DNA from: Saururus chinensis
Lineage: Eukaryota; Streptophyta; Magnoliopsida; Piperales; Saururaceae
NCBI GenBank assembly: GCA_035235625.1
Contig: CP141140.1
Span: 52,261,351 to 52,325,350 of the forward strand
Reading direction: 5' to 3'
DNA: 64,000 bases
Every line of letters begins with the position of its first letter. Position 1 is the stretch's first letter. The notes below the pieces were generated by a model that saw nothing but the letters and a program-made list of their open reading frames with translations, ran no database searches and had not been told where the DNA came from. This document shows positions 23,400 to 34,859 of the stretch, piece after piece. A program made the position numbers and the translations under genes.

Positions 23400-24290
23400 A
23401 TGACTACCCATCTGGTGAATAAGACGATGGTCTATTTAGGAGTGTGAAATTTCCAATCCAAAGGTCCAGCTAGAAACAAGTACTTTTCTCACCATTTACA
23501 TCACACATAATTTGATCAATTATCAAAACCCTAATAGAGATGATATTTTCCCATGCTGCTGAAGCATTAGACTCTAACTCACAATGCCGGATAGAAGAAT
23601 CCCCAATGTGATAAGAATATATCCATCTAGCCCATAAAGATTTCTTATCAACAAGGAGATGCGGGAACATCTTAGACATGCCAATAGTACACCAATCCTT
23701 AATAGATGGAATGCCTAACCCTCCGCCTTAATTTAAATTTAAAAATAGACTACCAGCTGAGGGGATGAAATTTGCGCTGCTCTCCATTGTTACCCCAAAG
23801 AAACTTAGCCTTCAAGGATTCTAGAAGCTTAATTATAGAAGAAGGAAGCATGAAACAAAGAGACTAAAAAATATGCATGCTGGATAAGACTTATTTTAGC
23901 AATTCAAGTCTACTTGCATAAGATACTAACTTCATTTTTCATTGGAACTTGGCAATTAGGGGATAACACACTGAAGCACATAGTTTTCCAAAGAAGAGGC
24001 AGCCCGATGTACCAACCTAGAAGGATCCCTTTTTTAAATCCAAACATTTGAAGAATTACTTTTGCAATTGTTAGGCACAAGAACGCTAACATCAGAAAAT
24101 AAGAGAAGGGCATCCTTAATGGCATCAGCTGAAAATAAACTTTCCTGATAAAAAAGAAGCACATCATCTATGAAAAGTAAGTTAGATCCAGAAATGGTAT
24201 TGTGAAGTGCTTGTACAATAATACAACCTGCTTGAATGAAGTCTTGAAGAATATTAGATAAAGCTGGTGACATGGATGATGTTTCTAAAA
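23400..24290 (-). pseudogene. LINE (L1-type) reverse transcriptase fragment with zf-RVT region
   Basis: Minus strand: MSPALSNILQDFI, then GSNLLFIDDVLLFYQES (24150-24200), equivalent to the RT active site FADDLLLF but with Ile for Ala. LLFSDVSVLVPNNCKS follows (24060), then a frame change to LGWYIGLPLL (thumb, 23990) and ELLK-stop-VLSSMHIF / KAKFLWGN (23800-23890). GGGLGIPSIKDWC (23720) and LWARWIYSYHIGDSSI (23610) are the zinc-binding reverse transcriptase region. The endonuclease and N-terminal RT are absent; 5' truncation is usual for LINEs. Stops and frameshifts make it dead. No poly-A tail or target duplication was located. Confidence 0.75.
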
Positions 24291-25769
24291 AAGGCTTGAT
24301 ATTTCCTTAAGCAAAGTTGGCTTATAAATATTTGACATTGTGCATGAACAATCTTTTTCATGATAATGATTGCACTTATAGGACATCATTTTCGTAATCA
24401 TTTGATAGTATTATATGGATTTTGGATTTAAAAGGTAGTTCTTTGGTAAGTGAACTAAGAACTATCGGATTTATGATTCCTACATATTGCCTATAGGGGC
24501 ACATGAGGTGCTTAGGAGTTGGCGAATTATGAGAAGATCTCTTTCCTTTTTATCTTGTTGCCCCATGAGCATGAGTGTATGCCTCTTCAGTATTGACAAC
24601 ATTCAATGAATAAATAATTTTTTTGTTTTTGTGAATAATTTATCAGATTAGGTGAATAAATGATTTATCCGATCTTGTGAAAAATTATTAAATTTTGTGA
24701 ATGGAGTATTTGTCCAACTTATTGGATTATGTGATTTATCAATGTTTGGCATCTTTATCGATTATTTGACTTATGGTTATTTGTTGGCTGCTATATTTTC
24801 TACCTCAACTTTTACACGTGTGAATCTTCATACTCTTTATATTTGAAATTGAATGATAGTAGAATCATGAGATGCATATTTTGATACACTATACAAGACT
24901 AGAGAAATATGAGTTTATCTATCTTTTAGATTATACGAGTTTATTAATTATCAAATAAAGAGTTGTGAGATAATTAATATTATTTGACATTGATTGTAAG
25001 ATTAGAACAAGTGAAACTATTAAATGACTTATACAAAATGTAAGTTTGTTACAAACACTTATTCATTGCAAGTATGATGTTATGTTTTATAAGATATTGT
25101 TAACTACTAGGCAGAACTATGTTTAAATCCGATTTTATTAAAATCAATATTAGGGATGTTGTCCAATAAGTCATAGTAACTAACATCTTGGTGATCTTGG
25201 CCCTATCTAAATAATAATAATAATAATAAATTATTTTATTCTTTTTGGAACTCTCCTCCAGAAGTGAGTTCATTACGTACTTATTGTTTAAGCTTTTTTC
25301 CATTTACTTTCCTTAGTTATATAGTATTAGTGGCTATGTTATACATCATGTGGCATTGTTGTGAGACAATGAGAACCTTCATGACCTTGAATTTATTAGG
25401 TGTCACAAATGTCAATAGGTGGTTGGGGAATGAGATATAATGCATGGACTCTAATAATTAATTTGACTTTAATAGTCTCTCATGTATTTCCTCTCTTATA
25501 TGTATGTAGCACATGGATGCCTATGTGAACCTATTGAACAACATGCAATAGAGGAGCAAGCCAACACCTACTTTTCACTTAGTGCACTTTTTGATTAGTT
25601 TCCTTTCAAGCTTCATTATATTATACTTTACACATAAAAACATGGGAAAAAGTCCTAAATCAAATTGAGAAAAATGTTGATTGTGAATGACAAGAAGTTC
25701 ATATTAAGACTATGGGGTACACTGTTTTTCTTCTTACATGAACAAGAACCACGAGATCCTCATCATCCT
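24291..25769. other. Gene-free AT-rich region with (TAA)n
   Basis: No domain recognised. An (AAT)n microsatellite of about seven units lies at 25208-25229. Likely old repeat sequence. Confidence 0.4.
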
Positions 25770-26090
25770 TGACCTTTAGCAACGGAGGATTCTATTGTTG
25801 GATCGTTGTTGTATTGCCAAGGTTGTTGATTCTTATGTCCCATGGTGGCACCATTCTAATTCTTCCTACTAGTCATTCTATACAATCTAAGATGGAGTGT
25901 AGTCGTGACTATGTGTATGTTCAAGATGGTAGAGGTTGTAGACTATCCTCAACATATCAATGACCATGAATGCGGGGTGTATGCGTGCACATGTGGTGCA
26001 TTGCACTTCTTTCACTTCACTAGGGAGGATATGATAGTTTTTAGGAAAACTGTCAACACTTTTAAGAGGAGGATAATTTTTTTTTTATGA
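25770..26090 (+). pseudogene. Ulp1-like (C48) protease C-terminal fragment
   Basis: Two overlapping plus-strand frames together resemble the C-terminal Ulp1 fold. GGFYCWIVVVLPR (25790) corresponds to the His-Trp strand; here Cys precedes Trp, so the catalytic His is not seen. VVDSY follows in a shifted frame. After a frameshift, YPQHINDHECGVYACTCGALHFF (25940-26010, catalytic Cys in ECG rather than the usual DCG) runs into TREDMIVFRKTV, the familiar end of plant transposon Ulp1 proteins. No N-terminal domain is visible. It may be the remains of another MULE or CACTA-type element; no terminal repeats were found. Distinct in strand and sequence from the gene at 4440-7870. Confidence 0.55.
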
Positions 26091-28139
26091 TGAGTATAGG
26101 ATGGGCTACCATATTTGATATGTTGTATATATTTAATAAACTTTCTTATAGAGTTCTTATATATACTTTCTGACCTTTGTGTTCTAATTATATGTTTTCT
26201 TAGAATTATGTGTAAATAGTCATAATTACTATAATTTATCACATCCATAAGGTACCAAAGTAACAAAACTACCAAAGTATCAAACTACTTAACTCCAATG
26301 TAGAATTTCCTGTCATGGGGTCTCAAGTCCTCTTTTTTTATGATGGTTGAGCTTGACACTTTGTCTTTTTCCTCTTATTTGTAAGACAAATTTAGTAAAA
26401 ATGAGGATCACTTCCTCCATCAGCTCTTGGTAAGGGATTCTTCAAAGATAACTCGAATCTTGAAGAAATCCCCCAAACCCAACTCCAACATTGGAGTAAA
26501 CTGCTTAAACAACAACTTGACCCAAATCCTCAAGGCTCTCAATAGCCCATCATGTACATGGAGAAGTGGATCCTAACTATATTCATAGACATAAATTGGC
26601 GAAAAATACAAGTCTTCCATAATGCTCATTTAACTCCTCTATTTGTATGCACTATATAGTCTTGTAAAAAGACTTGCGAAAAACCCACAATAAAGACCTT
26701 GCTGGCCAATACCCAAATCATCAAATCATCATGATAGTGAAGAAAGTGTACAAATAAAACAATCTCCACCCTTACAACTCTAGGAGAAATATCTTAAATA
26801 ACATAAATAATGTAACTCACAGGAGTCTAAAGTCATTATGGCTACTAACTCCCCAAAATATTCAAAACTTAGACTCGATTATTTTTATTAAGTTAAGTAT
26901 TCGTCCAACCAATTGGTTCCTCTTTACATTGTGAATCAATTCAGTAAATAGCTCGTCCAATAAGCAATGGCTTAGAAATCAAACCAAACCCTAATAGTCT
27001 CCTTGAGACTAGGGTAAATTGCCATAACAACCCCCAGTTCATTAACTAAGGTATATTTCTAGTCAAGTCCCTGTTCACTCCATGAGCCGATCCCAAACCC
27101 CATTGAGGGTATTTTAGCCTTTATCTTAGATTAAATGTTATCCGCCCCAATCTAAAGCCAATTATATACTAGCACATCAATAATAAAAGCATGTGTTACA
27201 GTAAGCAACATTAATAACATGAAGTCACAAAAGTCCATTAATAATAAATGGAGGTCCACTGTACTCATTTGCAGGGCTAGGGCTAGACAAATTTAAGCTC
27301 TGGAATGTAAATAACTCCTATGTATCATGCAAGTTATATATATACAACCCCAACGGTTTAGTGTAATGTGTTGCCTACACATTACACTGCCTTAAACACC
27401 ATGAATGAGGGTTCTTCCCTTTGTTTCCTATGACACTGTGACTTATAAAGGTCTTCGTGCTACCTACTAGTCACACCCATTCCACTTGAAACCATTTACT
27501 ATTTTTATAGGGTACCCTAACTCTCCGTTGGCTAGGGTATCTGTTTCAATAAAAATGGGGTAGACTACCCCTAAGGGCATTAGGGCAATTCTACCACCTA
27601 AGGTATGATACTTTCCCTTGGGTCATTATAACCATCTCTCTTTCCTCGTGTTAATTTCAAGCTATTGGCCTCTCTAGAGGCTCTACTCTCAAATTGACTC
27701 GAGTTGCTATTCACATGAATATGGCCGGTCCACTCATAAAGGTATTTCTATCATTTTGTTGAGGGCTTTTCTGAACACTAAGGGCTGATAACTGAGCTAA
27801 AAGGTATTCCTTAATGTCATGAACCCTCAGTAATTTTTCTAAAATTTAACGGGGTCATGAACTCCTTGAACCAACCATTAGGGTGCATACTCACCTCTCA
27901 CTGAGATTTATTTTCAATTGTTCACTCTACTCATAGGCCCCAAAACCTAGCCTGAGTCGGGTAATTGAACTACTACTAAACTACAAGAGTAAAATGGTTA
28001 TTTTAAAGCCTCTAGGATTTTCCCCTCGCCTGAAACATGGTCAAGATAAAACACCTCTCAAGGTCTATTGATAATTTTTCTATTTTTTTGTGCATTTAGA
28101 ACCTCTTGAACCGGACCCAATTCAATCCCATCTTCACTC
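26091..28139. other. Gene-free repeat-like region
   Basis: No open frame with recognisable homology. Phrases such as TGCCATAACAACCCCC near 27020 resemble LTR sequence, but I could not define boundaries. Confidence 0.35.
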
Positions 28140-30101
28140 TTTCTTTTCTTTTTAACTAGTTTGGGGATTTAATATGTAGTCCTGCAATCGTCTTCTTAGT
28201 AGAGATGACTGCGGAAGCCTGAAAGGAGCTGGACTTCACGTCAAGTAGCTGCCAGTGGCCTAGCTCCCTACCATCGGTCGAATGTGGCTTCCCCACCGGT
28301 ATTCTCGATGGATATCTGACTTGCTGAGTCACCAGACGACGGTACATAGGTGTGAATTGTGGCTACCATCAAAAATAACATATGCCATAATACGCATAAG
28401 TATTATCTTGCTCGGCACGTATTTCATCGCAAGTGAAGCCGAAAGTGACGGCCGACCTTATGGACCAAAGAAAAATGACAATGCATAAAACATAACAATT
28501 TATAAGAAACTGGAGTTGATGCACAACCAAGATATTACATATAACTTAATAGTAAATTAGGACCTAATCCAAATATACACCGTATGTAGAGCAGTTAGAT
28601 TACAAAATATAGGCCTAACAAGCCTTTCATAAAAGTCATAATATTACAAAGATTGATGAAAATTAAAACTATATAAACAATTCCTTAGTTGACACCTCCA
28701 GGTTAATTTTACTATCTGCAGAGTCTGGGGGTGGGTGAGTATTTATATACTTAGTAGGTAAAATTAAAATCTAATTTAATGCTACATAAAAGACAATAAT
28801 AATTTTTATTGCTAAACAGAACATATTCAGAAATAATTTAAGAAAACACTGGTTCGTTCGATGATGATAAATTCAGAGTCGTGATACCAAACGGCGTTCC
28901 TTAGATGCTCATGGGACAATAGGAAGCTCAAAAGGTAGGAGTTTTCCCATGACACTCCATACCTATGTGCGCATGCCAGATACCGATAATTTCCTTGGTA
29001 GGTATCTAAAAAAAATATAGTTCTAGGTATGAACTTAGAACTATCCAAAAAATATACATATTACATCATAATTCTGATTAAATAAAACTTGATATACAAA
29101 GAGCATTTTTTCTGAAAACATAAGCAAAGAAGTATGACTGAATAAAAATGGTCTATAAAACATCAAGTATACGAGCAGAGTATAGACTAGAGTTTAAGAC
29201 CCCTTACCTTAGAGTTGGGGTAGAAAGTTCGTAGCTGTAAAGAGCTTATATGGAAAATCCGGCCCAGTCATAGCGTCCGGCACTATCGAATTAGTTATAA
29301 ACGCCTTTTGAACGAGTCGAATCAAACTTAAAACAACTCAAAATGGATGGTCAAAAGGTTTTAACTGGCAGTAAGAATGAAATCACGATGGTGAAATTCC
29401 ATTTTTATAACCGAAAACATCGCGACGTGGTCATTTCTACGCACGAAGGCTAGCTTGTGGTCAACGCGGTGAAATGCCATGCAGAACTGCGCCATCGCGT
29501 GGTTCTGCGCAGTTCAATGGAACCCGACGTGCGGGTTCAGAGCATCAGGCTAACGGCGCATGGTTTGCGACAGGACCACACGGTCCTGTGTGCTGCGCGG
29601 GGGTATTTTGCGGGGCGTGGTCCCACTATGCGGTTGGCCCGCGGTACACGGTCCCGACGCACGGAGCACGCATCATGCGTTTGATCCGGGCGATGTCACG
29701 CACCATCATGCGTCAACATCAGCTGAAGCAATGCTTGCGTCGGACGACATAAATAAAATATATTTTTTTCTTTTTTAAAAAAACTTTAAGTTGTTATAAC
29801 TTTTTAACTATACGTCGGAATAATACGTTCTTGGTACCAATGGACTCGTATTAACGAGTCATTCGAAACAAGACCACTCAAGGATAAGTTTTACCATACT
29901 TTCATTGTGGGTCTGCCTATGATGCACGTCTTCCACGATCTATACTGACGGCTACCACATCCGATTCAAATGATTCAAAAATCTTCATATTTGGTTTTTA
30001 GAGTTCTACAATAACCCTTTAGGTACAACATTCAAAATAATATTCAATTAATATATTAAAATTTCAATATTAGAAATGTACCAAATATCTGGGTTGTCAC
30101 A
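28140..30101. mobile_element. LTR-like DNA ending GGGTTGTCACA (5' boundary unresolved)
   Basis: It ends in AT-rich sequence closing with GGGTTGTCACA at 30101, an LTR-type terminus. The stretch ACGTTCTTGGTACCAATGGA (29827) followed by CTCGTATTAACGAG is shared with the solo LTR at 19001-20962 in the same orientation. GGGTGGGTGAGTATTTATA (28727) resembles a phrase in the LTR at 61020. The 29460-29750 part is unusually GC-rich. Neither a start nor a target duplication was established, and frames in it carry no domain. Confidence 0.4.
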
Positions 30102-31254
30102 TGAACTGTGGGCTTGTTCCTGTGCACAGGCAGCTGCCATTAGCTACAATGGCAGCCTTTGCTGGCTGCAAGACCTAGCATAGCCAGGTCTTTGTCAAGC
30201 AGCAATCTCGGTGGCCTTGGCCCCGTTGCTAGCTGTTGGCTACCCTAGCATTAACTGGTCGAGCAATTGTCTTCCATCCGGAGCTTTGGCCATGGTGGTG
30301 CTATGCCCTCGCCTTGGTCATCCTAACCAAAATCTCACAACGGAAGGCCATGTTGGCCTCTGGTGGTCATTGGGTGGTAGCAACAGAATCCACCTCGCTG
30401 CCACCCCCTGACCTTCTCTCCTCCATTCCCCCTTTTATTTCTTTGGTTCTCACGAGCACCGCACAACATCTTCCATCTGGACATGTGAGGCCCCTTCCGA
30501 CCGCTAACTGGAAGTCCTGCAACCGCTAGACTGGTGTGCAATGGTGCTAGCCCATCCTCTGCTTACTGTCTATACAAGGAACAATTGGGTCTAGCTCTAG
30601 GGGTGATGGCAACCACTGAAACACTGGCTACACAAAAGTCCCACCTTTCATAATTAATATAATTAACACGATTTTTCATATACAAATACACATTAATAAT
30701 TCAATCTAAGGTTAGGCCTCCTACCTTGCCATATCACCGGTCTTTGAGCATGTTCCTCCTCGCCTATGTTTCCAACCACCTTCACCGGAAAACTTTCTTG
30801 CCGTCTCCTCTTCACCCCTTCTCGCCTAAGGATCCCCTTCCAATTGAGCCCTAGACGAGTATTTATATAGATGAGGATTAGGGCTCCTAATCCCCTAAAA
30901 CATGGGTCAAAACATCTCTCTTCAGTGACCTAATTGGTCCCTTAAAAATAAATTTGTCACCTTAAATAACTACACCAATAGAGAAACTTAAATGGCCAAT
31001 TTGCGTGTATAATTTGGGTAAACGGGCCCAGCATGCCATGTTCAACTTCAAATATTCATATCTCCCTCAACTGAACTCCGATTTGAGCGTTCCTTATGGC
31101 ATTTTGAAGATATTTCTATCTATTTTCTGCTACATAGGCCTCAGTCCTAAATTTGATATATTTAGAAAGTTGTTTTATAAGAAAGTTAAGGGATCAAATA
31201 CCTTATTTTCCATGTGGTCAACCTCATAAATTTAGAAAATCCCCAAATGTTACA
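30102..31254 (-). mobile_element. LTR-like DNA ending AAATGTTACA (other boundary unresolved)
   Basis: Closes with CCCCAAATGTTACA at 31254; in reverse complement it starts TGTAACATTTGGGG, as many Ty3/gypsy LTRs do. A minus-strand TATA box (TATATAAATACTCG) lies near 30868-30882, supporting minus orientation. The upstream part (30110-30540) is GC-rich with no domain. It may be one LTR with the 28.1-30.1 kb copy inserted, or an adjacent fragment. Confidence 0.4.
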
Positions 31255-31693
31255 TTAGATGTCACAATATTATAACTTCTTCCATGGAAGTACCAAGTTG
31301 TCCAATTCGCAAGGAGTAAGTACTCTAACTACTTGTGAGCATGTGCATTTATTTCCTTTATGATGGTCATTTGTCCATCGTAGTCTTCCTTCCTAGTTGC
31401 CTTAACTACAATTAATGTAGAAGTGGGAGAACATACTTGGAATTTTTAATTTGGGAGACCTTTTGAAACCTGTGAAATAATTGTTTTTTGCATATCGGAT
31501 ATGATCACAAGTCATTAAACATGACTAATAGCTATCTCCATATATGAGAGCATCCATACAAATCATTTTTCTCCTTTTATCCAATTGCTAGTGCAAAGGG
31601 GTACAAATAGTTGTTAATGTCCAACATTAACATGATAAACAATAGCATCTATACCTTTGTTTTAGGTGAGTGGTGAGTACCGTTAATTGCAAT

Positions 31694-32290
31694 CACAACA
31701 ACAAAAAAGACTTTTACCGACACATTTATGTCTTGCATAAAAAATGTCACTACATGTGTTGCAAAAAGTGTCATCGCTATTGCCTATTAGTGACGTATAA
31801 CAAAAGGTTGCATCGCTAATAGTTCATAGTAGCGACATATAATTATATGTCTCTAATAATAAATTATTAGTGACATATAATATATGTCGCTATTAATTAA
31901 TTATTAGTGACACTTATTTTTAAACGTCTTTAATGATTAGTTATTAGCGACATTATTGTATACGTCACTACTAATAAAACTATTTTAAAAAAATTTAAAA
32001 TTACTTTTTAGCGGCATATAAATCTATGTGTTGCTAATAAGTAATTATTAGTGATGTTTATCTATACGTCGCTAATAAAAAAATTATTTTAAAAAAACTT
32101 ATTAGTGACGTATAAGTCTATGCATCGCTAATAAGTCTTTATTAGCGACATTTATGTATATGTTGTTAATAAAATAATTCTTTTAAAAAAAACTTTAATG
32201 CATCACTAATAATATAATATTAGTGCCGCAATAAGTGACCTTTAGAGATGCTTTTATATGCATTGCTAAAGGCATAATTTTTACAAAAAA
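31694..32290. repeat. Left subterminal repeats of CACTA element A
   Basis: Roughly a dozen copies of GCGACRTATA-like units in alternating orientation, spaced by 20-50 bp and often forming short palindromes around the AGCGACG core. Likely binding sites for the element's transposase accessory protein (inference from En/Spm). Confidence 0.8.
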
Positions 32291-32319
32291 ATCCCTAGTG
32301 GGCCACTAGGCCCACCGGG

Positions 32320-32975
32320 GAAGGGAGAGGGTGTCAAAGGATGGTGGGCACCGGAATCAGGCCCTCTCCTTCACCCCTCCTCTGAAAGTCAAAGGAAGGT
32401 GGAGGAGAGGGGGAGGCAGTGAAAGGGGGGAGAGGGGAGAGGGGGAGGAAGGGAGAGGGGGAGGGGGAGGGGAAGGGGAAGGGGAGGGGTGGGGTGCCGT
32501 AATCCGGCAAGGGAACCGGCTTCCGGCGGCCGGAGCTCCCTCCTCGGGTGGAGGCGGTGAAAGAGGGAGGGAGAAATGAGGATGGGAGGGGATGAAGGGA
32601 GAGGGGGAGGGGGAGGAAGGGGTGGGGTGACGAAATCCGGTGGAGTAACCGGATTCCAGAAATCCCTCTTCCGATGGCGGCAAATGAGGGGGGGGGGGGG
32701 GGGGGGGGGAATAAGGAGAGGGGAGGAGGGAGGAGGGAGGAGGGGTGGAAGGGAGGAGGGGGTGGGGTGCCGGAATTTGGCGGGGGAACCGGAGCCCCCT
32801 CCTCCGGCGGAGGCAGTGAAAAAGGGGGGGAGAAATGAGGATGGGAGGGGAGGAAGGGAGGAAGGCGTGGGGTGCCAGAATCCGGTGGGGAAACCGGATT
32901 CCGACAACCCCTCCTCCTGCAGCTGCAAATGATAGGGGGGAATGGAAATAAGGGGAGGGGAAGAAGGGAGACGGG
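32320..32975. repeat. Purine-rich GC minisatellite core of CACTA element A
   Basis: Three to four copies of a roughly 120-160 bp unit: (GGGAGGA)n, then GGTGGGGTGCCGGAATCCGG, then GGAACCGG, then CTCCTC and GGCGG. In the minus strand it reads as long Pro-rich open frames with recurring SGTPPPPPF- and PPEEGAP-like phrases; these follow from composition, and I do not call a protein. A G homopolymer sits near 32690-32709. Confidence 0.75.
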
Positions 32976-34369
32976 TGTTGTTACGTCCAAACTAAGATTA
33001 TGAAGTAGTATAGTTTAGATTTCTTTTTTACTTGTCAACTATAGTAAACAAGGTCGATTTATAGGGAAAGCCTTGTATGACAAAGAAAACTATTACGAAG
33101 AGAATAGAATAGAGAAAGAAGGTAAAATAGAGAATAAGAAACAATCAAAGAGAAAGTGCTAAGGCATCAGAAATCCACTTGTAATAAATCTTTAATGTAT
33201 ATTTGATTCAAATGATAACTCAATTAAGATCAAATAAAAATTCATCTCAATCGAAAAAGTTATCTTTTAAAGAACTTTGAAATAGAACACTAGTAATTGA
33301 TTATTTACTACGTGAAAACATTAAGTATATAATCACATGAAATTATAAGCATTCGGCGTGCCTTTCGTCAATGCTGAATCAAATAATTATATAGATTATA
33401 AACTCCTTAAATATAAAATATTAATTTAAAATGATAAAGAACTTACTTGAATCAAAGTATCCATTAAACATCAAGTACAAGCTTCATTCTTAACCTTAGC
33501 TTGAGAGCCTAGAAAGCCATTACAATAAAACTAAAAACAAAATTACAAAATCAAAGAAAAAATAGGGGAGGAGAGCTCCAAAGAGGGGGGAATCATGCCT
33601 CTACTACATCTACCCCTCTATTTATAGGAATAGAAGGGGTTACTTCAAAGAAGAAAATAAAATCATAACTCTGGATTGCATCCTGATTGATTGCCTGATT
33701 GGTTGCATCTTTGGCAATGATTGGATTCTAAATCAATCAAATAAATCAATAACTTATTTAGCAAATAAGTATCTTTGAATCTTCCTTTAGATATCTAACC
33801 AGCCTCATTGTCTTTCCTTATGTGTATCAATCATAACCAATGAAAATATTCTTCATATGCTGCCTCGGGTTAGTTTACTAGCTGTCCGTTTACATGCCAA
33901 ATTCGACCCATAAATCTTCCGAATTTGGAATTACATCCTGAAATAACAAATGTAGCCACGGAAGTATTCTTTCTAATGCCACTAAAATTGTATCAATCCA
34001 AATTATACAGAGAAAGATATAGTCAAAATACTATGGCTGTGTTAATCTGTCCGAATCAGCTTCTTTCCTAATTTAGTTCTCTCGATGCAAATCTCAAATC
34101 TAACGGGTCCACAAGGTTGTGTTCGACCATTCCATGTATGTTTAGACCATTAAGAGCCTATTATTTACTTTTAAATAGCTTTGTGTAGTTAGGCTTCACT
34201 TCCTCTTTCAGTTGGATCCTGTTGAAGCCTGTTTAGACATGTAAACTCAATTAAGGTCCAGCTAACCTATTCAAAACATAAATAGCCGAAATAAGCAATG
34301 ACTTAACACAAAATAGGATTGTAATTTGAAATTTTAAAACATTTTATTGAACATTATTTCAGTGCATCA
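32976..34369 (-). mobile_element. Probable solo LTR (1394 bp) nested in CACTA element A
   Basis: AT-rich sequence interrupts the GC-rich core. On the minus strand it starts TGATGCACTGAAATAATG and ends GGACGTAACAACA, with a TATA box CTATAAATAGAGGGG near 33614-33628. Flanking 5-mers are ACGGG (32971-32975) and AGGGG (34370-34374), a 4/5 match. The core resumes after it (GGGGTGTGGTGCCGGAATCTGG). No coding internal region. Confidence 0.6.
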
Positions 34370-34700
34370 AGGGGGGAAGGGAGGAGGGGTGTGGTGCCGG
34401 AATCTGGCGGGCAAAATTGGACAGCGGCAGCGGGGTTAGGGCAAGGGGAATGGAGGAGGGTGGGGGATGGGGAAAGGAGGAGGGTGGAGGCAGCTATGTC
34501 GGGACAGCGGTGGCAGGGTGGAGGCGCGACGAAGGCGGGGTGGAGGCATGGCAGAGGAGGGATGGAAGAATGGCGGAATCAGGGTGGAGGCGTGGCAGAG
34601 GCGGGGTGGAGACGCTACAGAGGAGGGGTGGAGGAACGGCGGAGGCTGAGGAGGGCTGTGGGATGGGAGAAGAAGCGTGCACAACAAGAGGGGGGTAGTG
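34370..34700. repeat. GC-rich core of CACTA element A, continued
   Basis: Resumes with GGTGCCGGAATCTGGCGGG, then GGCGGGGTGGAGGC-type units repeated about five times. Frames on both strands are repeat-derived. Confidence 0.7.
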
Positions 34701-34859
34701 ACTAAATACCAAGCAGGCGATTTCGCCTGTGCAGTATTTTAATTTCGCCCTCACTGGCGAACAAAAATTCCCCGCGCGAGCATACATTTTAGCGATGTTC
34801 CTTTTGAAATGCCGCTAAAACTTTCACAAATTGCGACATTTGGTAAATATTTGTGACGC

